A DNA stretch of 64,000 nucleotides from Cyanidiococcus yangmingshanensis (lineage: Eukaryota > Rhodophyta > Bangiophyceae > Cyanidiales > Cyanidiaceae). This document shows positions 10,051 through 20,699 of this stretch, one piece after another (within the stretch, counting starts at the first letter, position 1; every line of letters begins with the position of its first letter). A program made the position numbers and the translations under genes. The stretch is taken from the NCBI GenBank assembly GCA_013995675.1, contig VWRR01000010.1, forward strand, positions 62,001-126,000, in the 5' to 3' direction. The notes under the pieces were generated by a model. The model did not search any database and was not told where the DNA came from. It saw only the letters and a program-made list of their open reading frames with translations.

Positions 10051-11977
10051 TTAGGAGTCGGTCGTTACGTCGGCGGTGCTCTCCGTGTCCTCCAATGCAG
10101 CCAGAAGCTCCTGCGCATCGGTCGGATTTAGTGGAGCATCCGAAAAAGGGTCGAGTTCAGGTAGCGGCTCTAACTCTGTTGATGTCGTCATGACGTTGTT
10201 CTCGGTATGATTTTCTGGGCCCTTGGCCAATGGTACCAACAACAAGCTGGCGAACGCATCGTTCGCAGTTGGCTCATTGTTCTCAGAGAGCATCTCGTCC
10301 AGATGAATCGATGGCAGGGGTGCTGGTGCCCCCTCCGCCGCCTGGCCTGAAAGGCCCTCGTCTTCCGTCCCGCTGATGGGAGAGGGCAAGCGGCCGTCCG
10401 TTGTCTGCAGCGATGGTACCCGAATCACTGCTCGCTTCTCCTCAAGAGCCTGGGCTTCGCGCCGTAACGCCTTCGATCGCGGATGATTCACGAACCATTT
10501 GCCCCCGCGAATCGACTGCAACAGATGTCGATGGTTGACGATGGCACTTCTCAAGGCGATGCGCACCATACGCGCCAACAATCCGTCCCCTGACAGCTGC
10601 GGGGTCGTAGCCGCCATACCTGGGACCCGTTCGGAACGCTTCTCAGAAAGTTTCATGAGCGCAGCCAAGCAGCCTACATCCATCACTTGCGGCATCGTCA
10701 TAGCCAGTCTGGAGAGAAAAGCATCCAAGCTGGGTGGTAAAGGTGCATAAAAGGCCTCATACAATGACATAATGTCATAGAGACCATCGAAAAACACCAG
10801 CGGAATGTGGGATTCAGCGAGCATTCGAAAGAGGTGGGCGCCCTCGCCTTGAGCGAGCGTTGGTGGCAGCGGCATCCATTCATTGGAAGCGTCCCAGCTG
10901 CTCGAGCTCACTTCGTTCCCCACTAACGAGTGAGGGGTTGGCTCTCGGACGTGCACCCTCGTCGATAGCTCACGGATTTCACCAGCATACTGCGTTCGAT
11001 GGGGTTGTGTGTCGGGAAACGCTCTCAGCTGCAACGGCATTGTGGCTGCATTCGAGGGCTCACGTTCTCTATCCAGCAGCTTGCCAGCGCGGCGGTACAT
11101 AGCGAATACCTTGCCGCAGCGCAAAACTGAGCACATTTTCCGAGTGCGCCCTCGCTTCTCGGCATCTGGATGTCGTTGCGGCCTCTCGATGATCGCCCTT
11201 CGATGTTGTTGACTGATAGGCACTCGTGGACGCTGATGCAGTCACCAACTCAGCATCCACATCGTCCGTCTCATCACTTTCTCCCGAGTCGCTATCGAAC
11301 AGCTGTTCGGATGCGGTTGCAGGCTTGCCTCGCCAGCAGCCATCGCTGCGGTATCCAGGACGATCGCGAGCATGGCCGCTGAGTTGCTTCAGTGCTGTCG
11401 GCGTTGCCAGAAAACACGATACGACAGGCGTATCGTCACCATGATCCATGATAAAAATGAAGCGAAACGTCTGAACATCAAAAGCGGCCGGAGCAACAGC
11501 CGCTGGTGCTTTTGCTGCGGAATCACCCGCACCAGCGCTGACGCGCTTCAACGCGTCACGCGAGGCCTCGAGAGACTCGCGCTCCCCAACTTCTTTCGCT
11601 GTGTGTCGCGAACGATCTACAGGTTTTCGCCGAAAGGTCGCCAGGCCCAGCTCAACCACAGACTGTCTCAATATCCAGTCCCGATAGACGGCATAGCGTC
11701 GCTCGAGGGCTGCCGCCTCAGGATGATCCCGCGCACCAGCGCCGTCCAAAACAAACGGTGAACAGAGCGATTGTCCGTGTCCGTACCATCCGGTCTCAGT
11801 GGTTTGCTCCAAAAAAGGACCGCTCCCGTGAACAAGAGCGCGCTCACAGTCTCGAGCCGAAACCGTGGCACGTAGCGAGAGGGCCACAAACGTCGCCGAA
11901 CGAACTGCTGTTGCCACAACGGGCCAGGCAAGGTCCGCAAGCGTCCCATCACCCGTTACTAAGACGTCTCCACTCAT
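10051..11977 (-). CDS. PARN-family (CAF1-type DEDD) protein with degraded active site, frame-split
   Basis: PARN removes poly(A) tails using a DEDD nuclease fold. The PARN order is visible: an N-terminal strand block (ATFVALSLRATV), RYAVYRDWILRQSVVELGL, FDVQTFRFIFIM, GIRYVPPRW, and, in the second frame, PLVFFDGLYDIMSLYEAFYA with APLPPSL and MPQVMDVGCLAAL. In active PARN the first motif is D-x-E followed by F-(S/T)-G; here the same position reads SLR, so both acidic residues are gone. The C-terminal H-x-A-G-Y-D motif is not visible either, although the Asp of the middle motif is kept. It is therefore probably a pseudo-nuclease. The frame changes near 11069-11100, just after GIRYVPPRW, and one skipped base joins the two halves. 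The C-terminal 120 residues are acidic and low-complexity. Confidence 0.75.
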
Positions 11978-12342
11978 CTGCTTCTATACAGCGAACCATG
12001 GACGGGGAGAAAAAGCCCGAACTCCTCCCGACACCGCGAGAATAACCACGACGCTCATGAAATGGACAGGGGCGCCTGAAGCACCACTAGGTCTCCGACT
12101 CCGTCAGGCTTGGTTCGTTTGGCGCGCGAAAGGAAACAGCCCGCTTGACATTCAAGGACGTGAACTGGGACGTTTAAACACGTTTGATCAACGTGGCAGT
12201 GGTGTCGACACCCACTTGCCCAAGTGGAGCTACGAGCTCGTGCGCTTTTTCAGTTCACTCGAGTAGGCGCGTCGTTAACGGGCACCGGTCTACGGCCCGA
12301 GAGGACTTGATAGCGGATGACGTGCTTCGATCAAACTGAACT
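11978..12342. promoter_or_regulatory. Divergent promoter region between the PARN-like and dymeclin genes
   Basis: These 365 bases separate the start codons of two genes read outward, so they must hold both promoters. No clear TATA box or repeated element was picked out. Confidence 0.5.
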
Positions 12343-15115
12343 ATGGGCAACTCGTTGGATGCAGAGGCAACGCTGCCTGCGCAAGTCAAAGAACCGTTGC
12401 AGTCCTCGCGGTTGCGAGGGGAGTCGGCCCCTCCTCGTTTTCCAGTCTCGAGTCAACCCAACGTTTCGCCGAACGTGAGGCGATTGCCCGGTGTGGTCGG
12501 CTCACCTCCAGAGAGCGTCGCACAGAGCCTACGTCTATTGGCGACACGATACTGGCAGGAGGCGTTAACTCAAGCAACAGCGGGTTGGTCGACTGATTCA
12601 GAACCTTGGGGCGCAATACTGGATGGTGCGTCGACGACAAATACCGTGCGTTTCCTACCACCCGTTGGTGATCGGCTCTGGTTGCGCGCGCTCATCTCAC
12701 TAAGGCGTCAGTTGGGTGCTCAACTCGGACTTGGTTCTGACTCGCTGGGCGAAACCTTCGCTGAGACGGCTGCAGTAGAGACCGCTCTGGATGATGACCC
12801 GAGGGCTTCAGCGCTCGGTGCGCTGCTGCGATATTCGGGGGAGTCTCCCGGCAGTGATTCCGTGCTACCGGTTTTGTTTTTAGGGGTATTGAGTGCACTT
12901 GACCAGCTCAAGGCTATTTACGCCTTGCGTGGAAGCAGTGCATCCACTGGAGAGAGGTACAGAGAGCGACGACTGGAGTGCCGCTGTCAGTGGCGGGTGC
13001 TGGTTTCTGTGCACACTGCTGCTGCCATCGCTGCGATCACGTTGGGTGAGCAGTTCCTCAGGCATTCTACCTGACCAGGTCGCGCTTCAGCATTTTCAGT
13101 ACATCATTCTCGTTTTCAGCGCAGAGTACCTTCTTTTATCGGCTGATCGAGACCACGAGACATTTCTGCTCTCCAGCCGATTGCTGCTGCAAATGCTAGA
13201 CTGGCTTGATGCAGTTGGGAATACCGCTCTCATCCGATGGTTGCATCCATTAACTGACCGTTGCGTCCATCTGTTGCTCCATCACTTGATCAGAGATACG
13301 ATGGAATGCATTCACCGACAGGGCATACTCGAGACGCATGCTAATGTGGATGCTTCTGCAGGCGATGCCCTACTCTCGAGAGTGATCTATCAGGGGCTCG
13401 AATGTGATTTCCTGGGACTTGACCAAGCTCACTCGATGAACAAGCTGGCTGTATCACGGACTCGTGGCGGCGATCCGCATCGACCTCCAGAAACATCCAC
13501 GGAAACTGCCATGCCGGCCTGGTTACGGTTTTGGCCATTTTCCGCCTCCTCACCAAGGCCTGAGCACGACGGTCCGGACTCTACGGTTTCGAGCCAGTCG
13601 GGTATCCAGCCTTACATGTTTTCACCGGGCAATAACGTGCCTGCCAATCGCGCGCTTAAGATCGGATCGGATGAATCCGTCGCAGTAGTAGACGCTTTTC
13701 AAGAATCGAGCGCTTCGAACAACGAACAAGGACCTTGCCTGCCGACCGATCATCTGACTCGACGAACGCTTCTATGGATGACGATTCTGCTCGCTTTGCT
13801 GTCGTTCCCAGATGAGGAATCCGGTGAGATGGAGCTCCCGCGTTGCCACGATCGAGGCGTTCGTCAACCGTTTCGGCAGGCGTTCGCAGCGGCGCTCGAG
13901 CAGACGACCCCAGAATCACCGAGAAACGTAGCAGCGCATGGGGACAGAGGCCCCCAGGCCGCCCACGAGTCAACGCTGGATGTATTGCACAGACGTGAAC
14001 ATCGTCATATGCGATCGATCGTTCTGCCCCAGCTGCATGATGTAGTCGTATGGTGGTTATTTTATACCGAGGGCTCTTATTTACTCTATTTTATGACGCA
14101 TGACTCGGCGCGTCACTGGCGACGGTACCTAACTGCGCGAACGGACCCAGAGACGCTGCTTCTACCATTGCTGCGAATGCTGTATTTGGACGAAACGAAT
14201 ACGACCGCTGAGGTGCTACTCTCTACGTTGCTGATGCTCACCGACGACGACGGCTGGTCTCTGGCTCTCGCGAATCGAGTCTTCGAACATCCGATTCTCT
14301 GGTATCGGGAAGCACCGCTAATTCCGGGACAGTTTACGCTGGCCGATATCGCCATCTGTATCCTGGTGCGATTCATTCGACGCAAGCAAAAGGACGGACC
14401 ATTGGTGAGTCTGACCATCGCGACGCTGTCTGGCCTGGCCCCAGCGGCAGCGGCGGCACCACGACCGAGTCCCCCAGATGCACGGGTCGGTGTTCCCCGT
14501 CTCTTCCTGCTATTCGAGCTGTATTGGCGGCAGTGGAAACGATACCATGAGCAGTGGGACGATGCAGCTCGCACGCGCGTGCTCTGTCTTCTGGGAAGTG
14601 TGCTCGAACTACTGTTCGCTGTTTGGGTTGCAGCCGATTTCGAGCCTCGCCAGTGCGGCGTACTCGGCGACGACCTGATCAACGCTGCATCGCACATTCA
14701 ACAAGCTGTTCGACTCACTGGTCGAACGTGTACACCGATGGAGCGTTTCTTCACCACGCTGGTCCAGATGGTTGTCGCGACCGACCACGATTGGTGGGGG
14801 CCCAACCGAGAACACAACGCAGTTGAGCGCCCCGTTGAGGCGCTCGAGACGGATGCGTCGATATCTCCGTCTCAGCGTTTCCTTTACGCGTCATCAGCTC
14901 CCGTAGATGGGCAGGCTCCTGCCACACCAGAGTCTATTCGAGATGCAATATGCAGCTGGGCCCGCCACTGGCGCCGTCAGCAGTCGCGTACGATGCGGCG
15001 GTTGGTCTATCGGTTTGAGGAACAACCAGGGGCAGCTCGCGCTCGGCTAGGTCCGAACGTCTGGGCTCTGGTCGCTCGTCGCACTGGCTGGCCAGTAAGC
15101 GGAGCGCTCTCATGA
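12343..15115 (+). CDS. DYM: Dymeclin (Golgi-associated), frame-split
   Basis: Dymeclin is a peripheral Golgi protein needed for secretory traffic. The protein starts MGNS, fitting the N-myristoylation signal of the family. The most family-like stretch is near 14130-14400: ARTDPETLLLPLLRMLYL, LLMLTDDDGWSLALANRVFE, ILWYREAPL and DIAICILVRFIRRKQKDGP, aligning with human dymeclin in the same order. The end (GPNVWALVARRTGWPVS) also matches the family C-terminus. The first 243 codons end at a TGA at 13072-13074. From there the frame shifted by one base continues directly (DQVALQHFQYIILVFSAEYL), so a one-base skip between about 12960 and 13074 is needed. No intron signals were seen there. Confidence 0.85.
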
Positions 15116-15778
15116 TCGATCAACGAAACGTATTCGCTTTTGTGCTGAACGACAGGCGCGTACACTTGTTTTCAGTCTTGTGTCGAACCGAAACTTGTTC
15201 GCAGACGTTCGAGAACGCACGCGTCCCGAAGTTGCGTATTCCAGTCTAAGAATGAAGAGGATTCACGGACGAGAGTGCGGTGCATCGGAAGCATGCTGAA
15301 CAACGTACGCATACACGAGCGATAGAAAACAGTCCATCGTCTCGACATGCACGATCTCGGAGGTCGGTCTCCTTACTCTGATCGAACCATGAGCGCTGGG
15401 TTGCGTCGTCCTCGTCACATCCCACACCGACCAGAAAGGAGAACCAAAGGAAAGCTATGCGCTTGATTGACGTCGAGTTCGTTTCAGCCCACTTTGTAAA
15501 GACCTGGAGGCTCGTGTCTAGTCGGATCGTCGCATGGAATACAATCGCTACCAGAGCACCCTTTTTCTATTCTACCAAGGGTTTGTATTTCTTTGGTGCT
15601 CCGTGGCGACGTCGAATGCAACACAGGATCAAAGAGGAAACGCGCTTGCGGGTTATCTTTCATGCCAGCGATACAGCCCTGCAGTTGAACGATCAGAGCC
15701 TAAAGAACACTTCGGAAAGCGCGAATAGGATGTCAAGCTTGCATGAAGATATTCCCGAACGAAATTCCATGATAGCAT
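15116..15778. other. Intergenic region before the minisatellite
   Basis: No gene is recognised in these 663 bases. A 113-codon plus-strand ORF (15457-15798) has no protein-family look and runs into the repeat array. It ends with ATTCCCGAACGAAATTCC, a sequence nearly repeated just after the array. Confidence 0.45.
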
Positions 15779-16163
15779 CTATCGTTATCGTGTCCTGATC
15801 AACTTCGTATCCATACAAGGCGCTCTGTATGAATCTATCGTTAACGTGTCTTGAACACCTTCGTTTCTATACGAGGTTCTCCTTCTGAGTCTATCGTTAC
15901 CGTGTCCTGATCAACTTCGTATTCATACAAGGTTCTCCTTCTGAGTCTATCGTTACCGTTTCCTGATCAACTTCGTTTCTATATAAGGTTCTCTTTCTGA
16001 GTCTATCGTTATCGTGTCCTGATCAACTTCGTATCCATACAAAGTTCTCTTTATGAATTTATCGTTATCGTGTCCTGATCAACTTCGTTTCTATACAAGG
16101 TTCTCTTTCTGAGTCTATCGTTATCGTGTCCTGATCAACTTCGTTTCTATACAAGGATTCCCT
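15779..16163 (+). repeat. Minisatellite, 56-bp unit, about seven copies
   Basis: Units begin CTATCGTTA at 15779, 15835, 15891, 15947, 16003, 16059 (one base changed) and 16115, an exact 56-base spacing. Each unit carries TCGTTATCGTGTCC, the palindrome TGATCA, CTTCGTTTCTATACAAGG and a TTCTC-rich tail. Copies differ by a few substitutions, with no length change visible. The last copy is incomplete. Similar 17-base sequences ending AACGAAATTCC flank both ends. It sits 150 bases upstream of the shikimate-pathway gene. Confidence 0.9.
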
Positions 16164-16309
16164 AACGAAATTCCTTGAGGGAATGCATCCGTCCATTGCG
16201 GAATGGCCTGCAGGCGACGAACCGAGACCTTTGCCCCGTGGAACGAGGGCGAGGTCAAGACTTGCGTTTGGCGTAGGTTCAGGGTTGCGGGACACTGCAA
16301 GTTGGCTGC

Positions 16310-17938
16310 ATGCCCCTCCAAGGGTCAGTCTACCGATGCCTCATATGCACTTCAATTACATCAAATACAGTAGATGATGCGATAGCAGATATGTACGAGG
16401 CGCGTAGGACCGGCGCTGACCTTGTCGAGTTTCGGGCCGACTACCTCTCGGAGGGCGAGCCGTGGGAGCGGGTCGTCGAGCAACGCCCCCTGCCCATGAT
16501 CTTCACCTACAGACCAGTTTGTGAGGGTGGGCTATCGGATATGAACGATCACGAACGGGTTCGTTTGCTTCAACGAGCTGTGGAACGCGGGGTCGAATAC
16601 GTCGACGTCGAACTGGCGAACATGGACCTGTTTCGGTTTCCGGAGAGCGTGCGGCAACAGGACGCATCGACCCGTCCGAAACTCATCGTCTCTTATCATA
16701 GCTTCACGCGTGCGTTAAATGAGGCTGAATTGGCGGAACTCTACACCGCCATTGTAGCAACTGGAGCTGATGTCTGCAAAATCGCCATGATGTGCCACGA
16801 TCTTTGTGATAACGCCCGGCTCTTTGACCTGTTGAAGCGTACGGCAGGGAGCAAACCAACCATTGCTATTGGTATGGGGGAACACGGTCAGATGAGTCGC
16901 ATTCTAGTGGCCAAGTTTGGACCAGCCATGCTGACGTTCACCGCCCTGAGTGAGGCTCGCGCTTCTGCTCCGGGCCAGCTTCGTACCGATGAGCTGGTCC
17001 AACACTATCGATTCCACAGCTTGAACCCGGATACAACGGTGTATGGTGTGATCGGTGCTCCAGTGTCGCACTCGATGAGCCCGCGAATCCACAACCATGC
17101 TTTCGGTTTGTTGCGTTTGAACCATGTCTACTTACCTTTTCTGGTTCAAGATGGAAGTAAGCTGGGACATTTTCTGGATACCATGACGCGTTATGGCCTG
17201 CGTGGTGCAAGTGTGACGATTCCGCATAAGCAACGGGTCATGGAGTGTCTGGATGAACTCGATGATATCGCGAAACAGATTGGTGCGGTCAACACCATCG
17301 TGGTCGATCCGTTGACCGGACGACGAAAGGGTTACAATACGGACTGGCAGGCAGCGATTGATGCGGTCACAGACGCGCTCGAAAGGGATGGGAAACTCGA
17401 GACAGTACGCTCAGAGGCACTTCGACGACGGCACGTGGTCTTACTTGGTGCGGGGGGTGCGGCCCGTGCGATCGCTTTCGGAGCAGTTCATCGACACTGT
17501 GGCAAACTCACCGTCATCAATCGAACTCTGGAGCGAGCGCAATCCCTCGTGAATGACCTGGTCGCCTTTGGGGAGACGGAACTGGTGGCTCGCTCGCTGG
17601 AAGACTTTTGTCGCATCCAGTTGAATCCTGAGACGCGCGAACACATTGATATTCTCATGAATTCAACCTCGATCGGGATGTATCCAGAGACAGATACGAT
17701 TCCCATTCCCAAAGAGATCCTGGAGCCGCACCTGTTGGTTTTTGACGCCATTTACAATCCGATAGAGACAAAGCTGTTGAAGCTAGCGCGCCAAACTGGC
17801 TGCCGCACGATCGATGGCGTTGAGATGTTTGTCCGACAAGCAGCAGCGCAGTTCACGCTCTGGACCGGGTTAACGGCACCCATACAGGAGATGCGAGCCA
17901 CGGTGATGCAGGAACTAGGCCAAATGGCTCAGCACTGA
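16310..17938 (+). CDS. Bifunctional 3-dehydroquinate dehydratase / shikimate dehydrogenase
   Basis: This is the plant-type fusion for steps three and four of the shikimate pathway, probably in the plastid. Residues 8-230 are a type I dehydroquinase: CLICTSITS, DLVEFRADYL, the catalytic His in SYHSF and the Schiff-base Lys in ADVCKIAM. Residues 245-535 are shikimate dehydrogenase: YGVIGAPVSHSMSPRIHN, the catalytic Lys in VTIPHKQ, GYNTDWQAAI with the partner Asp, the NADP-binding LLGAGGAARAIAF and the C-terminal DGVEMFVRQAAAQF. The ORF is intact. The first ATG leaves almost no transit peptide, so an upstream exon or another import route is possible. The 56-bp repeat array lies just upstream and may affect the promoter. 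Confidence 0.95.
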   Translation: MPLQGSVYRCLICTSITSNTVDDAIADMYEARRTGADLVEFRADYLSEGEPWERVVEQRPLPMIFTYRPVCEGGLSDMNDHERVRLLQRAVERGVEYVDVELANMDLFRFPESVRQQDASTRPKLIVSYHSFTRALNEAELAELYTAIVATGADVCKIAMMCHDLCDNARLFDLLKRTAGSKPTIAIGMGEHGQMSRILVAKFGPAMLTFTALSEARASAPGQLRTDELVQHYRFHSLNPDTTVYGVIGAPVSHSMSPRIHNHAFGLLRLNHVYLPFLVQDGSKLGHFLDTMTRYGLRGASVTIPHKQRVMECLDELDDIAKQIGAVNTIVVDPLTGRRKGYNTDWQAAIDAVTDALERDGKLETVRSEALRRRHVVLLGAGGAARAIAFGAVHRHCGKLTVINRTLERAQSLVNDLVAFGETELVARSLEDFCRIQLNPETREHIDILMNSTSIGMYPETDTIPIPKEILEPHLLVFDAIYNPIETKLLKLARQTGCRTIDGVEMFVRQAAAQFTLWTGLTAPIQEMRATVMQELGQMAQH

Positions 17939-18177
17939 ACAAGAAGATACTCATCGCCGCTCTCTCTGTTGAGCGTCTTTCCTGAAGAGAAGCTGCGAGA
18001 GCCTGCCTGACGCTTCATTCAGTTGAATATGGAACTCGTCGTTGATATCGAGCGTCGAATCGTTGCTTGGTGGACGTTCTTCAATTCTCTCGAATGGTAG
18101 CGTACGCTAACCTTGAGCATCCAGAGACAGCTACTTTGTTCGGGTCTGCGCTTTTTAAACCCAGAGCGGGTTATTGT

Positions 18178-18541
18178 TTAGAGACCGAGATATTCAGTGA
18201 TCCAATGGCTTGCAGGTCGCCACTGAGGCTTCGCGGTCTGACCGATAACTGTGTTAGCGATCGAAAGGAGCCGACACACAGAACGGTATGCGGCCGCTGA
18301 CAGACGCCCGGTTCGAGTACCTCGTTTGAGGGGCTGCACTTGATGGCCATCCGACCAAGCGACTTGGAGAACGCGATAGATGCCCAAACGTAGCATTGCT
18401 GCGTCTTCATCAATCACGTCCAACTGGTTTCTACATGTTTGCTTGTTTGTCCAGTGATTAGCATAGAGAAAAGCGCTCGTCATCTCATACACTTACCTGG
18501 GGCCATATTTCGTTACAGTGTTCGCGTCGATACTGCTCCAT
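18178..18541 (-). CDS. Candidate small spliced gene (unknown protein)
   Basis: On the minus strand an ATG at 18541 opens a 15-codon reading frame (MEQYRREHCNEIWPQ) that ends exactly at a perfect CAG/GTAAGT donor (intron from 18496). A TGCTAAT-like branch sequence is followed by two in-frame AG acceptors, giving a second exon from 18441 or 18423 to the stop at 18178. That exon contains the protein-like stretch LDVIDEDAAMLRLGIYRVLQ. The spliced product would have about 96-102 residues; the intron would be 55 or 73 nt. No family is recognised. The opposite strand of the donor reads ACTTACCT, the sequence of a U1 snRNA 5' end, but no Sm site or U1 stem-loop follows. Confidence 0.3.
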
Positions 18542-18599
18542 CGTATCCGTTCACTTTCCCTACGCAGGATATTCTCTTCGAACTGCCTGTTGCTGGATC

Positions 18600-20693
18600 A
18601 TGAACGAAAACAAACGCCATGTCTCGCCACTGACCGAGTGCCGAACGTTGCCACGACGACCGTGTGGAACGATGAGCGCTGGACGGATGCCACTTGCTGC
18701 AGCTGAACGACCCGTCATGGCCACTCAGACGGTTGTCATAGGCTGTGACGGAGAGGTCTGGCCGACACCACAACCAGTAAAACAGGGTCGATTCAAGGAA
18801 AATGAAGCGTTTCTTGGTCCCGTACGAGTCTGCCCGTTGAGAGGGTGGCGATCACTCGCTCGTCGTTCGAGACGCACTTCACGGTGCGGGCAGTACCATA
18901 GGCCAAGTCTGCGAGGTTGCACCACCACGGAGGTGTACTCGAACGCCACGGAAAGGACGAAACCCCTCTTGCTATGTTTATTGTGTTTAAGTAACGGTCA
19001 CGGTGAGGACCTCGTTGCAACTCAGGTCTTGCGGGCGCTCTATCGCAACGCACCCGTTCCGCTCTGGACGGATGCCCTACCGCTTGTCGGCGCTGGCGAG
19101 GCCTACAAACGTCTGGCTCAAGACCAGTCGATTCACTATCTAGAGGAGCCTTTGAATGCTTACGAAAGCGCGAGTTCGGGGAGCACGGAGTTGCTGACGC
19201 GCTCCTCGCTACGTTTGCTGGAGCCACGAGTGACGCTCCCCAGTGGCGGCTTTATTTATGCTCGACCGCTGACCTTCCTAAAAGACATAGCTGCTGGTCT
19301 CTTTGCGTTGGTCTATCTTCAGTGGCGACGCTGCCGATATTGGCTCTCTGAGAAGATGAAGTATGTGAAGCGTGTGGGGGCATCGAAGCGCTGCTTCTTC
19401 GTCCTCGCCGTTGGAGACGTATGGCCGCTGTTTCTCTCTGTACTCACTGGTGTGCGTCTCGGAGCGTTTATCGGGACTGCGAAATCAGACCTTTATTTGC
19501 AAACTCCATCCGGTGTGTGGTTGTTCATGCAACCGTATCCACATCGCTGGACGAGCGATCGATGGGTCTACGGTTTGACCCCGACGGAACTGGAAGCGTT
19601 CCGACTAGAAGCGGACGAGACATCCAAATTGCCCGCTTGGATCATATGGTGCTGGCGTTTCTGGCGTCTCCTCGTCGTTGACCTTCGATACGCTCTCTTT
19701 CTCTATCGTTATCGGCGTGTTTGGCGAGCTCCGTTTCTCTGGCGCCTCGCAAGACTTGGCGAGGCTATCGGCGCTGGTGCGAGTGTTTATTTGCCGTGGG
19801 AACGTTGGCTTTTACGACGGTCCGGCACACTGGGCATCTACGTGCGTGATACACTGACTGCAGAACGCCTAAACCGTCTTGGTATCAGGGGAGTCGCGCC
19901 ACTGGCCCTGAATCCCATGATGGACGACATTGTGGTGCAGCATGGTCTGAATTTGCAAGCACCAGATGATGTTGGCTCCTTTTACGTGACCATGCTACCG
20001 GGATCGCGAGCTCTTGAGGCCTATCAGAACTGGAGGCGAATGCTTCGCGAACTACAAGGTGCTTTATCGGAATCAAATGGCATTGCATTTAGAATAGAAG
20101 TGCCTGTTGCATCGACCTTGGCAATCTCTGTGTTGAAGGATATTGCTCGGGATCAGGGCTGGCGTGATATCGACGCTGTCGACGCAGCCACATTTCCAGG
20201 AGCAGATTCAGTTCCGGCTTTGTACGAAGATATGATCTATCGGCATGGCACCAGTCATTGTCTGCGTCTGTGGTCGCCACCTCGTTCGAACACGGAGGCA
20301 CGAGTGCCGCATCCCTTTGCAGCATGTCTTCATCGGGCAGCGGTGGTCTTCGCCTGTGCCGGCACTGCTACGGAACAAGCGGTAGGTGTTGGCAAACCCG
20401 TCATCACTTCACCAGGTGCTGGTCCACAGTTCAATCGATCGTTCTGGGAGGCCCAAAGTCGACTACTTGGACCAAATATCATCCTTGCAGACCCGAGTCG
20501 CGAGCATCCCGATGCCGTCTCCCAGGCGTTGGTGCACCTCTGTCAAGCCCTACAGGACACTCAACATCGACAGGCACTTGTTTTGTCCTGGCGTCAGCAG
20601 GCAGAGGCAGTGATGGGTCACGCTGGTGCGGCAGATTACATCGCTCGAAGCGTATTCGAGCGACTCGAACGGTCTATTCCATTTCAACGCTAG
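18600..20693 (+). CDS. Lipid-A-disaccharide-synthase-related protein of cyanobacterial type
   Basis: The protein matches the cyanobacterial and plastid family related to LpxB (a GT19-like fold). LCLSNGHGEDLVATQVLRAL comes near residue 128, followed by PLVGAGEAYKRLA, PSGGFIYARPLTFL, LAVGDVWPLFLSVLTG, AFIGTAKSDLYLQ, LPWERWLLRR, ALNPMMDDIV, MLPGSRALEAYQNWR and a UDP-sugar-site-like FACAGTATEQAVGVGKPVIT. In cyanobacteria this family is widespread but its reaction is not established, so a glycosyl transfer is inferred from the fold. About 125 residues precede the core and contain several Arg- and Ser-rich segments, consistent with plastid import. Which of several early ATGs is used cannot be settled. 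The ORF is intact, and a 66-bp duplication begins 7 bases after the stop codon. Confidence 0.8.
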   Translation: MNENKRHVSPLTECRTLPRRPCGTMSAGRMPLAAAERPVMATQTVVIGCDGEVWPTPQPVKQGRFKENEAFLGPVRVCPLRGWRSLARRSRRTSRCGQYHRPSLRGCTTTEVYSNATERTKPLLLCLLCLSNGHGEDLVATQVLRALYRNAPVPLWTDALPLVGAGEAYKRLAQDQSIHYLEEPLNAYESASSGSTELLTRSSLRLLEPRVTLPSGGFIYARPLTFLKDIAAGLFALVYLQWRRCRYWLSEKMKYVKRVGASKRCFFVLAVGDVWPLFLSVLTGVRLGAFIGTAKSDLYLQTPSGVWLFMQPYPHRWTSDRWVYGLTPTELEAFRLEADETSKLPAWIIWCWRFWRLLVVDLRYALFLYRYRRVWRAPFLWRLARLGEAIGAGASVYLPWERWLLRRSGTLGIYVRDTLTAERLNRLGIRGVAPLALNPMMDDIVVQHGLNLQAPDDVGSFYVTMLPGSRALEAYQNWRRMLRELQGALSESNGIAFRIEVPVASTLAISVLKDIARDQGWRDIDAVDAATFPGADSVPALYEDMIYRHGTSHCLRLWSPPRSNTEARVPHPFAACLHRAAVVFACAGTATEQAVGVGKPVITSPGAGPQFNRSFWEAQSRLLGPNIILADPSREHPDAVSQALVHLCQALQDTQHRQALVLSWRQQAEAVMGHAGAADYIARSVFERLERSIPFQR

Positions 20694-20699
20694 GTTATG

